This document shows positions 33,201 to 44,242 of a stretch of DNA of 64,000 nt, piece by piece. The first letter of the stretch is position 1. Every line of letters starts with the position of its first letter. Below the pieces are notes generated by a model. It worked only from the letters and a program-made list of their open reading frames with translations, was not told where the DNA came from and searched no databases. The DNA comes from Paramarasmius palmivorus (lineage: Eukaryota; Basidiomycota; Agaricomycetes; Agaricales; Marasmiaceae). Both the position numbers and the translations under genes were made by a program. The stretch covers positions 434,001-498,000 of the forward strand of contig JAYKXP010000010.1 of assembly GCA_037176845.1 (NCBI GenBank), read 5' to 3'.

Positions 33201-36197
33201 CGTCAGATACACATTGGACCTCGTGGTGTCCAACGCCCCGTAACTGCCAATGTGCCATCGGCTAGAAAGTTTGCTCCTCAACATGATGCCATTCAGTTAT
33301 TGGATAAAGCCGGAATAGCGATTTTGGTCCGACTCCTTTTCTTCCCTCAGGTGTTGAAAAAGTCTTTGTTGTTCCGTGTCCTGGTCAATCTCTGCGAGAA
33401 TTCGAAAACCAGGACTGAACTCTTCAACCTCTTGTTAAGCATCCTGCAGGATGGGACTGGGGACCTCGCTGCTGTAGACAAGAGCTTCTCTCAGATGTCT
33501 GTTCGAGGTTCTAAGCCCCAGAAATCTGTTGGGAAACAGAAACCGAGTATGGACTTGGTGGCCTCACTAGCGCTGCCACAGGGTCAAGAAGCTGTACCTG
33601 ATCTCATCGCACAACGCTGCCTGGAGGCCCTGTCATACATCGTCACTTCCAACCCAGCATCGTCACTTTTCTTCCTGACAGAGCACGAACAGCCCGCAGG
33701 CCTGAGAAGAGTTGCTTCAAAGAAGGGCAAGGGTAAGGAACGACAAGCGCCACAAACTCATTATCCCATTGTCCTTCTTCTCGGCCTACTCGATCGGCAG
33801 TCCCTGTTACGTACACCAACCATCATGGAGTCTGTCGTTACCCTTCTTGCTACGGTCACGCGTCCGATAAGGGATGCGAAGTTGCAAGCTCAGGCTGATG
33901 CAACCAAGAAACCGGAATCAACGTCGAATAATGAGACATCACCGATTCCTGCAGCATCTTCCACAGACGCAACAGAAGCCAATGCAAGCAATAATGAAGC
34001 GGCTCCAATTGCTCCAGCATCTGGTAATTCACAGCATTCTCACTATTGCTAGCTCATCAATACTCATGTTCTTGACAGATCCTACAGTACCACAAACGGC
34101 AAATACATCCAAGGACCGCGACCTCACTCTGCAAGCAGTCGAGAAACAGTTATTGCTTGCCAATCCACCCCAAATACCCCATTCAGTCCTTCGTCTCATT
34201 GTCAACATCCTTACTGTCGGAGAATGCTCTTCACGAACCTTCCAGCAGAGTCTCAACCTCATTCAGCATCTTTCTTACATTCCAGATGCCCGTGATGTCA
34301 TTGCCCAGGAGCTAAAAACAAAGGCCCAGGAGTTTGGTCAGATATTGTATTCAGATCTTGACGAACTCGCAAAGGCACTTCAAGGGTCTGAAAGCGAGCT
34401 GAACCCCGTAGCGGCGAAGTTCTCTGCCCCGTCGTCAGTCCAGGCCAAGCTGCTCAGGGTACTCAAGACAATCGACTACATGTACTCACCCAAACCGTCT
34501 CCGAGCACCACTGACAACAGCGAGGAAGATTCAGAGAAGGTACAAGCCATCTATGAATCTTTCCGCTTTGCTCCATTGTGGAAACGTCTTGGTGACTGTC
34601 TGGCAATCATCGAAGAAAAACCGGACACAGAACATGTAGCCACTGTTCTACTTCCACTCATTGAATCCTTGATGGTCGTCTGCAAGTATGTCGGATCGAA
34701 AGCCTCAAGTGTCGCTCGAGCTCTCCGCATGACCTCTTCGCCTAAGACACCGACAACACCTCGAGAATCAATGGAGGATCTGTTTGTTACATTCACGGAT
34801 GCCCACCGAAAAGTGCTGAACGTGATGGTTCGGAATAATCCATCTCTTATGAGTGGATCTTTCTCTCTACTCGTTCACAATCCTCGTGTGTTGGATTTCG
34901 ACAACAAGCGGAACTACTTCACCCAGCAACTCCATCGGCGCCCCCATGCCAGGGAACATCACGGCACAATCCAGCTGAATGTCCGCCGGGCTCGGGTATT
35001 CGAAGATAGCTTCCAGCAATTCCAGCGCAGGACGGGAGATCAAATCAAGTACGGGAAACTCAATATCCGGTTCTACGAAGAGGAGGGTGTTGACGCGGGT
35101 GGTTTGACGAGGGAGTGGTTCCAGATTCTAGCACGACAAATGTTCGATCCAAACAATGCACTATTCCAACCTTGTGCAGCGGACAAATTGACCTACCAGC
35201 CCAACAAGAACTCTTGGGTGAATCCAGAACACTTGTCCTTCTTCAAGTTTGTTGGGCGAGTGATTGGAAAAGCCATATACGATGGCCGATTATTGGACGC
35301 ATACTTCGCTCGTAGCTTGTATCGGCAGATTCTTGGGAAGCCGGTGGATTACCGGGATGTAGAATGGGTGGATCCGGAGTACTACAATTCGTTGTGCTGG
35401 ATACTGGAGAACGATCCCACTCCACTGGAACTCACCTTTAGTGTCGAGGCTGACGAGGTATGTTTCTCTCCCTGATAGACAGCAGTAGTTGACATCATTC
35501 TTGCATCTAGTTTGGCGTTAACCGCATTGTACCTTTGAAAGAGGGAGGCGAACAAATCCCAGTGACTCAGGAAAACAAACGCGAATTCGTGCAGCTCTCC
35601 GCCCAGTACCGGCTGTATTCCTCCATCAAAGATCAGATCGAGAGTCTCCTAAGCGGGTTCTATGAAATCATCCCGAAGGACCTGATCACAATTGTAAGTC
35701 AAGTCTTATCATCGTCGAGTAGCAGCAACTCTAACCCCTCTTAGTTCAATGAGCAAGAGCTCGAGCTTCTTATTTCAGGCACTCCAGACATCGACGTCGA
35801 CGAATGGCGAGCAGCGACGGAATACAACGGCTACACCAGTTCCGACCCAAACATTGTCTGGTGGTGGAGAGCTCTGAAATCATTCAATCGGGAAGAGCGT
35901 GCTAAAGTTCTCAGCTTCGCCACGGGTACCTCTCGTGTGCCGTTGGGTGGCTTCGTGGAACTGCAAGGTGTTCAAGGAGTACAGAAGTTCTCAATACATA
36001 GGGCCTACGGAGAATCAGACCGTCTCCCTCAAGCTCATACTTGTGAGTACTTGCGCTTTCTATACCAGACGACCCTTACTTACAGTCGTAAAGGCTTCAA
36101 CCAGATCGATCTTCCTCAGTATTCATCGTACGAGATGTTGCGGCAACAAGTGTTATTGGCGATCAGTGAAGGAGGCGAAGGTTTCGGCTTTGTATAA
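24294..36197 (+). CDS. TOM1: Giant HECT E3 ubiquitin ligase, Tom1/HUWE1 type
   Basis: One gene of 11.9 kb, roughly 3,500 residues over more than 15 exons. The start exon ([13 protein letters not shown]) joins [13 protein letters not shown], matching Tom1/HUWE1 N-termini. In order: the armadillo-like DUF908/DUF913 region (24.4-28.6 kb); a UBA domain ([18 protein letters not shown], about 28636-28770); a strongly acidic stretch of nearly pure Asp/Glu (31049-31380); a coiled, Lys/Glu-rich helix (32340-32490); three UBM/DUF4414 ubiquitin-binding repeats ([52 protein letters not shown]; 32820-33120); and the C-terminal HECT domain (about 34880-36197) ending GFGFV. The catalytic Cys lies in [18 protein letters not shown]; its codon is split by the intron 36043-36093. 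Family members ubiquitinate unassembled ribosomal and histone proteins. Confidence 0.95.
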
Positions 36198-36326
36198 TTA
36201 TCGGACTCGCTTTGCATGGCGGGAAGAAGTCAAAAGAGATTTAATACTAGATTCAGCATCTCATTGTAACTACATACAGCATCGCATTACGATACATTCA
36301 TGTTTACTCTGTAACCTCATCTGCGC

Positions 36327-37859
36327 TCATAGTTTGGATTTCGCCCGCGAGTCATCCTCACGAACTCGGACGACAGCTTTGCCCCACGTTTTCCTGTGTT
36401 CAAGCGCAGCGAGGGCTTCAGATATCTTTTCAAGGGGATATATCTCTGAGTAGACAATTGGTTTCACCCGTTTCGACTTGAAAAGCCTGAAGATGATGTC
36501 AGTGCCAATGGTGTGATGAGGAAAGACCATTCGCACTCAAGGACTTCGCGCCATACTTGGTCGAGCCGTTCGTATTCGTGAGCTGCAAGATAGGTGAAAT
36601 GTGTCTCAGAATCTCACTATAAGTTGAGAACGATTAAGCGTACTTCGATAAGCTCCCCAATGCAAACCAACGACAGAAATGTTTTTGAGCAGTACTAGAT
36701 TCAAGGGTATCTACGAAATATTAGTACGATGACACATTCAGAGTTGCGACACGCACCTTTTCGATGCTACCGGCAGCAAAACCGACCACAACGGCGCGGC
36801 CCTTCCACGCTATACACTTAAACGAGTCTGAAGTAGGTTTAGCGACGTTTCAAACTACACTTCAAACCCCCATACCCTGTATCATCCCGACGGGATCGTA
36901 TACAATGTCGACACCTTTTCCATTTGTAATCTTCAGCACCTCCTTTTGCCAGCCAGGTTTACCATAGTTGACGACATAATCGGCGCCACACTGTTTAGCA
37001 ACTTCCAGTTTCTCCTCTGAACCTGCTGCTGCAATGACTCTGCCACCGAGAACTTTTTTGACGGAATTCGGATGAATATCGAACGATAAGAAGGGGTAAT
37101 TTAGTACCTTTGGCGAGTTGGACTGCGCATATGCCAACACCTCCCGCTGCAGCTGTCACGAGCACCCATTCACCTGTATATGTGATAGGTTAGTGTATTC
37201 GGGTAAGATGTGCAATCGTATTGTAGTCCCAACCAGGTTTCATTTCCGCTCGACCCACGAGTCCTTCGTAACTTGTAGGCCAAGTAATATATAATCCTAG
37301 CAATTTAGATGTCAGCATGAAGACCCGGTACGGAAGAGGCTCAGAGTACCTGCACCCTCGTCGTAGCTTAGAACGTCAGGAAGTGGTAGGAGTGCGTCAA
37401 CGCTAACTACAAGGATTTCAGTGCATGCCATGGAGTAAGACAATCCATAGCTGCTCACCAGGCATTTTGTCTGCATATGCCCCCTAATAACAATTCAACA
37501 TACACCTATTACCGAATCAGACGCGAACGCACTTGTCCGGCTCCAAAGACACGATCCCCAGGTTTAAACTTGCATCCCGGTGGAATGGGAGAGTTCTTGG
37601 AAATTCTACCCGCAAACTCTGCTCCCAAAACGAATGGAAGTTTCGGTTTGGTTTGGTATTTTCCTTGTGTTTGTAGGATCTGTAAAGCTCATTAATTATC
37701 GAAGGGGATGTAAGGGATGTCACATACATCGAAGAAATTCAGTGCAGCACTGTAAACGTCTACAAGGACTTCATTAGGTCCAACTTGGGGCTCTGGTGCG
37801 TCCTCCGAAAGTTTGATAGCAGTGTGGTGAGCAAGTTCCTTGACTACAAAAGCACGCAT
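36327..37859 (-). CDS. Quinone oxidoreductase-like MDR enzyme with PTS1 tail
   Basis: Medium-chain dehydrogenase/reductase, probably NADPH-dependent and without catalytic zinc. The start at 37859 gives MRAFVVKELAHHTAIKLSED; then EVLVDVYSAALNFFD, a QOR-like substrate-loop region PFVLGAEFAGR, and the nucleotide-binding fold with VLVTAAAGGVGICAVQLAK (AxxGxxG) and VIAAAGSEEKLEVAK. Next come CGADYVVNYGKPGW, GVDIVYDPVGM and RAVVVGFAAGSIEKIPLN. About eight introns. The last exon ends SRAKSKL, a consensus type 1 peroxisomal signal. Relatives include human and yeast quinone reductases and fungal enoyl-reductase-like proteins of unknown substrate. A peroxisomal location is inferred only from the tail. 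Confidence 0.85.
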
Positions 37860-38114
37860 GATGAATAGCAATGAGGGAAAGAGGGGGACGATATGTCGGG
37901 AAACATCAGACACGAGTGACTTTGAGTTGTTCAGCGCACCGGGTTACGCAATAGCCGACGTTGCTAATCAACTGGACGGGCGCTAAGCGCTAAATGTCAA
38001 CCATGAGGTCTGTCCTCGTAGATGCAAGTGCGTAGATAAAGGAATTGTGTTATAGTACTAGTGACCATATTCTGGATTCAGTCAAGAAGATCATAGTCCG
38101 AATGTAAAAACAGA

Positions 38115-39902
38115 TCATGTCCACAGCTCCTCTTCGTGTTTGGTCTCCAAAGCGCAATCATCAACGTCCAGCTCTTCTTCTTCACCTAACTCTACGCGGA
38201 GTTCCTCATCCTCCGTCTCGGAAGACATTTCACTATCTTCCAAATTCATCGCGTCGTCTTCAATATGCAAATTACGTCCCATCACTGGTAAAGGCCTGAA
38301 AGGACCCTGGGTATTGGCTGTCGAGATGGCATCGTTGTCGGGGCTTTGCGTGTGGCTGGACTCGCTATGAGATTCCTTCTTCGCCTGCAGTAGAAGACTC
38401 CCAAATAGATCCTTCTTTCGCGACCTGTTGTGCCCCAATACAGCGAGTGCATTATCGATCACACTTGGCGATACCTTACATTCTATTTTAGTGCGGACAA
38501 AAGGGCTCGAAACCGAAGACTCTACCGTGTCGTTTCTTTGATGCCATACTTTGATGTCACCTTTTAGTCGTTGCTCTTCCTCCTTTAAAACAATAGCATG
38601 GTGTATCACTTCCAAGATGAACGCTCTAACAAGATATTCAAGTGACTCGATAGTTTTTGAAGAGATGTATGAGACGGTCTCGGTATCCGTTTCCTCGGAA
38701 GACATGTATTTGAACAGACTATGTTTAATGTAGACGAATAAGTCTGTGTTGTGAACGAGACGAAAAATAGCTCACCCCATGAAGTGGCCTAAAGACTCCA
38801 ATTGAAAGAGACCTAGACCGTTGGATACTAGGAACTGACCGTCGATACCGAGGGCTTCTACTTCCTTCCTAACGATCTCCTCGTTGCTCAACTCCGATGT
38901 CGATTCATCGGGAGCCGCCTTGGCCTCTTCCCCTGGGGATGGTTCCCGAGACTCAACTGGTCCCTTCCCGTTAGCGAGTTGTTCTTTATCTTTGGTTTCC
39001 TCTACCGCTTCCTGCTCCGCATGTCCCTTCTTTCCGGGTTGAAGCTTGGATAGCTCCATATTGACATTTCCTCCCGATTGCTCAGCACGTTTACGTCTCA
39101 TGTACATCCGTTTCCTGAGGCGTTGACGAGACCTTGGGCTAAGGGGAGCATCGCTGTTTGCCTGTATCTCGCGTGTTGAACCTTCTTCCGACGCTGTGTT
39201 GAGATTTACAGGAACTGGGTTATCCGGAGATTGCGCGGAAGGCTGGGGGCGGAAATGCGCAGTGTCGAAAGACGAATGAGGGAAGACGGTGGATTCCGGG
39301 TTATCCAGGGGTTCCCAGTCATCAAGAATCCTGTCCATAACCCTCAAATGGTGGACATTCAGTTGCGCCATCGCCTTCTCCCTTGCAACTGATAGATCCA
39401 ATTCCATCCCTGAATGAGAAGCTTCCATGTCCTGAACTGGGGTTTGACTTCCTTCTCTCGATTGTTGCCTTGCTCGTAAATCGCATGGTTCCAACAATTC
39501 TTTTGCTTGCTCTTCCTCGGCAAGTACCCACGATTCCGAGACTGTCATGGCAATACTAAAATCCTCTCTGCTGATCGGTTCTGATTCTGCAGCCGCCTTT
39601 TCAAGAAGGGTAAGGTAGATGCAAACATCGGCAATACTCTTGGATTTAATGTCGGCAGCAATGAGGTCTGGTCTGAACCGCGAGTGAATGGATAGGGAAT
39701 GGAAGAATGATTCTTTCTCCGACGAAGTCCAGTATGAGGACGGCGCGATATGAGATGGAGACAGAGCTTGGTCTCCGCAGCCTAGGAGGTGTTTCTGAAA
39801 GCGAGTGACATGCTCCTGATAGCTTTCCAAATACGATTTGCTTCTATCGCCAGGGATATTCGAGTTGTCTATATCTTCCTCGACTGCATCACAGGAGGCC
39901 AT
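38115..39902 (-). CDS. SANT/Myb-domain protein, Rrn5-like candidate
   Basis: Two exons join across an intron near 38777-38722 (…GHFMG then LFKYMSSEETDT). The N-terminal region has a SANT/Myb-type helix set: SSYWTSSEKESFFHSLSIHS, RFRPDLIAADIKSKSIADVC, then IYLTLLEKAA (about residues 55-105). This looks like Rrn5, a subunit of the upstream activating factor of RNA polymerase I. The middle is low-complexity with a basic patch (RQRLRKRMYMRRKRA). The second exon carries helices that could form a histone-fold-like segment (SSKTIESLEYLVRAFILEVI; SPSVIDNALAVLG) and ends in an acidic tail. The Rrn5 assignment rests on the SANT pattern and layout and is tentative; another SANT chromatin protein is the alternative. 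Confidence 0.65.
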
Positions 39903-40151
39903 ATAACGCGACGGTCATGAGGGTCAGGGTGAGAGGAGAAAAAAATTACGTGACTGACGACACCGAGTCGTACTTGTCAGCCACTGCACTCCAAGGTTGC
40001 TCCAAGGTTCAGATTTTTAGTCGTGTCAATAAGGTATCATAATGGGTGCCATTAAGGGCACCAGAAGTATCGTAGTACTTGAGTACAGTTTTAAATCCAA
40101 TCCACATATATATCGTAATAAATGAGCGGCATATATCTTGAACTACCAGTC

Positions 40152-42915
40152 TTATAAATTTGCTTGTTGAGCGGCTCTTGCAAGACGACGTTCCTCCCAA
40201 TGACGCCTTGCAATCTTTCGCAGAGGTGCTTTCATGATCTTCCCGGACGGTGTAAGCTCTGAAATGGCTACAGTGAGCCCGATTCCAAACAATAACGTAG
40301 CGATCAATAGCATACCGAATGGCTCATCTAACACGACGATCATGACCGGCACTGCGAATGAAGGTAGACTAAACCCAGAATGAGTACCTTGAATGGAAAG
40401 CAAATGGAGCATCAAACGTACGTTTTTCGGGCACCTTCAATCAAGCTAGCCTCGGTCACAGTCCCTCGGAAGCTAGGCTTGATTGAAACCACGACTGCGA
40501 CGAGTTCACCGAGACGTTGGTCTGGCACACCAACTGCAGCGGCCTCCATCACCCTGGAATCTAAATAGAGTGCATTCTCGACGGCTATAGAAGCCTGACG
40601 GACAAAAGATTCAGTTCGCCGCCTTCCACAGGCAACGAGTAAACTCACGATGTTTTCTCCGCCCCGTATGATAATGTCTTTTGCTCGGTCCTTGACATAC
40701 AAGAAGCCTTCCTCATCCATCACACCAATATCGCCTGTTCTTAGCCACCCGTCTGAAGTCAAAACCTTGCTCGTAGCCTCTGTTGAACCTCGCCTTGAGT
40801 ACTAATTGCTTCGGAGAATGAAACTTGCTTTACCTGGATCGCGCCAATATCCTTTCATGACGTTTGCCCCCCGCCTTCAGAAACGCCGGTTGAGTGATGT
40901 GTAATAACGTAGCGAATAACGACCGCACTCACAACCAAATCTCGCCGACCGTTCCAGGAGGGGCAAGGGTGTCCCCGTCCATGACGATCATGTCGTTTAT
41001 CGGACAAGCTATTCCCCTAAAGTGAAGTCAGGAATGAGGAAGGCCCAAAGTGAAGATGTACATACGTGCTCGTCGGTCTCCGAGCATAGTCCTCGCCTGC
41101 TATCTAGATAAATTGAGATGGGTCAGTCCTCGGTCGGCTCTGAGCATTTAGTCGTCTAATTACCGCCACAGCTATCGAATTCGTTTCCGTCAAACCGTAA
41201 CCCTGGCTCCTGGATAGATATGAGCCCGGAAGAATTGTTGATCCCGTAAGTTTCACTTACAGGCTAGTTTTTGGGAACACCTGTCGTGCATTGGCAACCA
41301 GCACGTCAGGTGCAGGCGAGCCACCGAAGAATAGCCCTTCCAGAGGATGTCCACGTAATGAACTGTCCATGAGATCTTGTACCATGGCGGGAACACTGCA
41401 TGCGAAAATAAGACATCAGAAGGATGACTTAGTCTATGAATCATTGGAGTACTAACCCGCCCGCAACTCCGACATTCTCAGCCTTGATCAATCTGGAACA
41501 GAGTTCGTCAAAAAGACGTCTTGTCAAAAACTTGAGGGACAAATCAACCTTGATGCTGATAAACCATTGATTCAGTATCTCACTTCAAACATACGGACTT
41601 TATCGTTACCTTCTTCCGGTATCCATTTCCGCATCAGTATTATTTTGTACCCGAGCATTGTAGACATCATGGAGTAACTTGTGAGGCCCGTGACGTGGAA
41701 CAGTGGGACTGCGACTAAGGCACCCTTTTGCGGCCCTGTCGTCGGGGGAGGACAGAGGTCTTCGCCGCGGCGAAGAGCTGCTCTACGATTGCCCACCACG
41801 GTCTGCAGAAGGTCAACGGTTTAAACAGGTTGCGCAGCAGCCATTTCAAAAACACATACATTGAAGACGTTGCTCAGGAACTGTCGTTGAGTGCTAAGCT
41901 TCGTTAGTCTATTTTGGCCACTTCGCGGGAGATGCAGTGGCATACCTCAACACTCCCTTAGGAAAGCCAGTTGTACCTATGATTCGCAATCAGATAACTA
42001 TATTCCCAAAAAGCTTGACTGCACTTACCAGACGTGAACATTATAACCGCATTATCTTCAGGCTGAATCTCGATTTCCGGTATCGGGGAATTTGCGACAG
42101 GAACGAAATTTCGCATCGCGGAATCAAATAGTTCCATGTCTCGCCAAGTCTGTTTTTGCTCTTGAGCTGTAAGAGTGATAACGAGAACTCGAGCTATCCC
42201 AGTCTCCTGAGAGAGCTGAGCTATTGTAGGTTGCAGTCTATCTGCCCGCTCTGCATCTAGAATGGCGAGCTTGCACTCGGCATGAGCAATGCAAAATCGC
42301 AGAGGGTCAACGGGAAGCCACCTGTCCATGCTTCAGATCGAGAGTTCGAAGAATGAACCTATCCAACTTACGCATTAACGTTGACTGCCACGGCACCCAG
42401 CAGCTCTACAGCATTCTTAGGTCTCGTTTCAGTGCGGTAAAGATATGAAACCTACGAGATGCCCAGAATACGACGAAGTATTCGACACAATTCCTGGAAC
42501 AGATCGCGATTCTGTCTCCTGATAACGTGGCACGGGAGAGAATAAATGATCGCTCGGAGGAGAGATCAGAAGTTCCTACCTTTTCGAATACCGTACACAT
42601 GATAAAATAAATTGGCAGCTTTCATTGCCATGTCGTGAACCTGCTGATAGGTCGTTCTGCTTCTCTCAGGCTCCACAATATAGGTTTTTGACCCATGTTG
42701 GGAGACAGAGTGAAGCCAGAAATCACGAACTGATGGCCAGAGGTTGCGGTAGACGCGTTGGAGTCTGCCGTCGACCAGACGGGTCTCCATCTCGTGCATG
42801 GCCCCAGGGGAGCAAAGTAACTCATCGGCTTGTAAAATGTCAGACAGTAGAACGAAAGACAGGAGGGAAACTCACTCTCTAGTAATGTGCGTTTAGGAAT
42901 CCAAGTAGACGGCAT
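40152..42915 (-). CDS. AMP-forming acyl-CoA synthetase/ligase (ANL superfamily)
   Basis: An adenylate-forming enzyme that activates a carboxylic acid with ATP and usually passes it to CoA. The start at 42915 gives [14 protein letters not shown]. Motifs, read across at least ten introns: the ATP-binding loop [12 protein letters not shown] (an intron falls inside the Gly codon), PLFHVTGL, the adenine motif [44 protein letters not shown], the hinge [15 protein letters not shown] and the C-terminal lysine motif [12 protein letters not shown]. These establish a complete enzyme of about 560 residues. The pattern fits medium- or long-chain acyl-CoA or coumarate-CoA-like ligases, but the substrate pocket cannot be read from sequence. 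No targeting signal is obvious; the tail ends QQANL. Confidence 0.88.
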
Positions 42916-44242
42916 GGTGGGGAGAGGTCAAGGGAGTGGGATGATCTGTAGCCGAATCGGTCAAGTCTGTTTTTATGTTGATATAAAATCGGTGACAGAC
43001 ATTCGCGGAATGTGCCTCTAGTACGTTCGGAGCTATAATATCAACCAATGTTGTGAGAACTTGAGACATATCTCCGAGGCTTGCAATAGTCTCCGCGGGT
43101 GACTAGCCGACTACCCATGGGCGCCGTTTAGTCGCTCTGAGCTACTTTAATGCGGGGGGGTTCACTGATACACTAGACAAAGAGGCAGAGAGCTATCAGA
43201 CGACAAAAACTTTCAGTGGGAGCGAGCGATGCTCGATGCTCTCCAGTCCTGCGCACATACTCACAGGAGTCGGCTCTCAGGAGTCGGCAAGCAATAGGGG
43301 TTAGTGGCGAGGCGACGCCGAAGCAAAGGCGTCCTTTGGGAAACTTCGGACAATTCATTCAACGGCCATGCAACGGCCCGCCGCTCGCTCTAAATAACTT
43401 CGTTTAAAAACCTCGCTCTAAACGCTGAAGTTATAAACCGACTCACTCAGATGCAAAAAAGGCCCAAATACGTGCGTTAATAATATTCGGCGGCATGTGA
43501 GGTGCCCAGTGAGCCCCAGTATCATATGTATCATATCAGAAAATTCTCTCCGCCTACCATTTGACACGTTGCATGGTATTCCAGCATAGATGATGTGCGT
43601 TCTAGATGCCTTGTTCCGCGGACATCATTGAAGACCAAGAAGGAGAGCTCCATTAAGCGATGCAGGATGCTCTCGGTCGCGGACGGTAGTTTGACTATAC
43701 CGGGCACAGACCATCCGATTGGTGTTGCAGAGAATTGAGGGATAGTGAACTTCACGATAATTGCTTCTATTAGGTAGGAAGATACGATTCGAGTTCAAAG
43801 TCTGAGTTTCAAAGAATCAATACATGCTGGGATTGTCGAGAACTTGAATTAGAATACTCACAGATATGTTGAGGAGCTGAGGGGACTTTTAGTAATTACA
43901 AGAACTGTGCAGGGATATCTTTGTAAGGTAGAGATGGGTACCATTTGGAGTCATATCTCGCACCTGCCACTTGTTGACATCTTAATAGCCGAGATAATGA
44001 GGTACGACGCATTTTCTTGGTACAGAACATGCTCCAGAACTTTTCGGGTCGAGAAAGGAAGAGCAGAACAAAGACGAAAGGGAGCAGACTGGATAGACTC
44101 CGAACCTGAGTAGCTTACTCAGCATTTTGTAATTTTGCGATAAGATAAGATGAGATGCTTAGCAACAAACATTGCGCTGGCTGCGGAGCGCACTACGAAT
44201 ACTCTATCTCTGCTAATTTTCCTTGGAAACCCAAGACTTTGA
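42916..44242. other. Gene-poor stretch
   Basis: The longest interval without a confident gene. It holds the upstream region of the acyl-CoA ligase, a short direct repeat (CAGGAGTCGG at about 43263 and 43278), a small inverted repeat GGCGACGCC…GGCGTCC near 43311-43335, and a repeat TATCATATGTATCATATC near 43520-43537. One ORF (43531-43755, minus) is listed separately. The right end must include the promoter of the TMEM184-like gene. I see no transposase or reverse transcriptase remains. Confidence 0.4.
43531..43755 (-). CDS. Possible small hypothetical protein
   Basis: A 74-codon open frame starting MKFTIPQFSATPIGWSVPGIV. Its composition looks protein-like, with hydrophobic and polar residues alternating and no low-complexity runs, but I recognise no family. 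No clear splice sites extend it. It may be the end or fragment of a decayed gene or a chance ORF in the gene-poor interval. Confidence 0.2.
   Translation of the reverse strand: MKFTIPQFSATPIGWSVPGIVKLPSATESILHRLMELSFLVFNDVRGTRHLERTSSMLEYHATCQMVGGENFLI

Noticed and set aside
40152..40175. Possible peroxisomal signal on the acyl-CoA ligase (tail ANL)
   Set aside because: The -2 residue is Asn, outside the usual Lys/Arg/His; too weak to claim.
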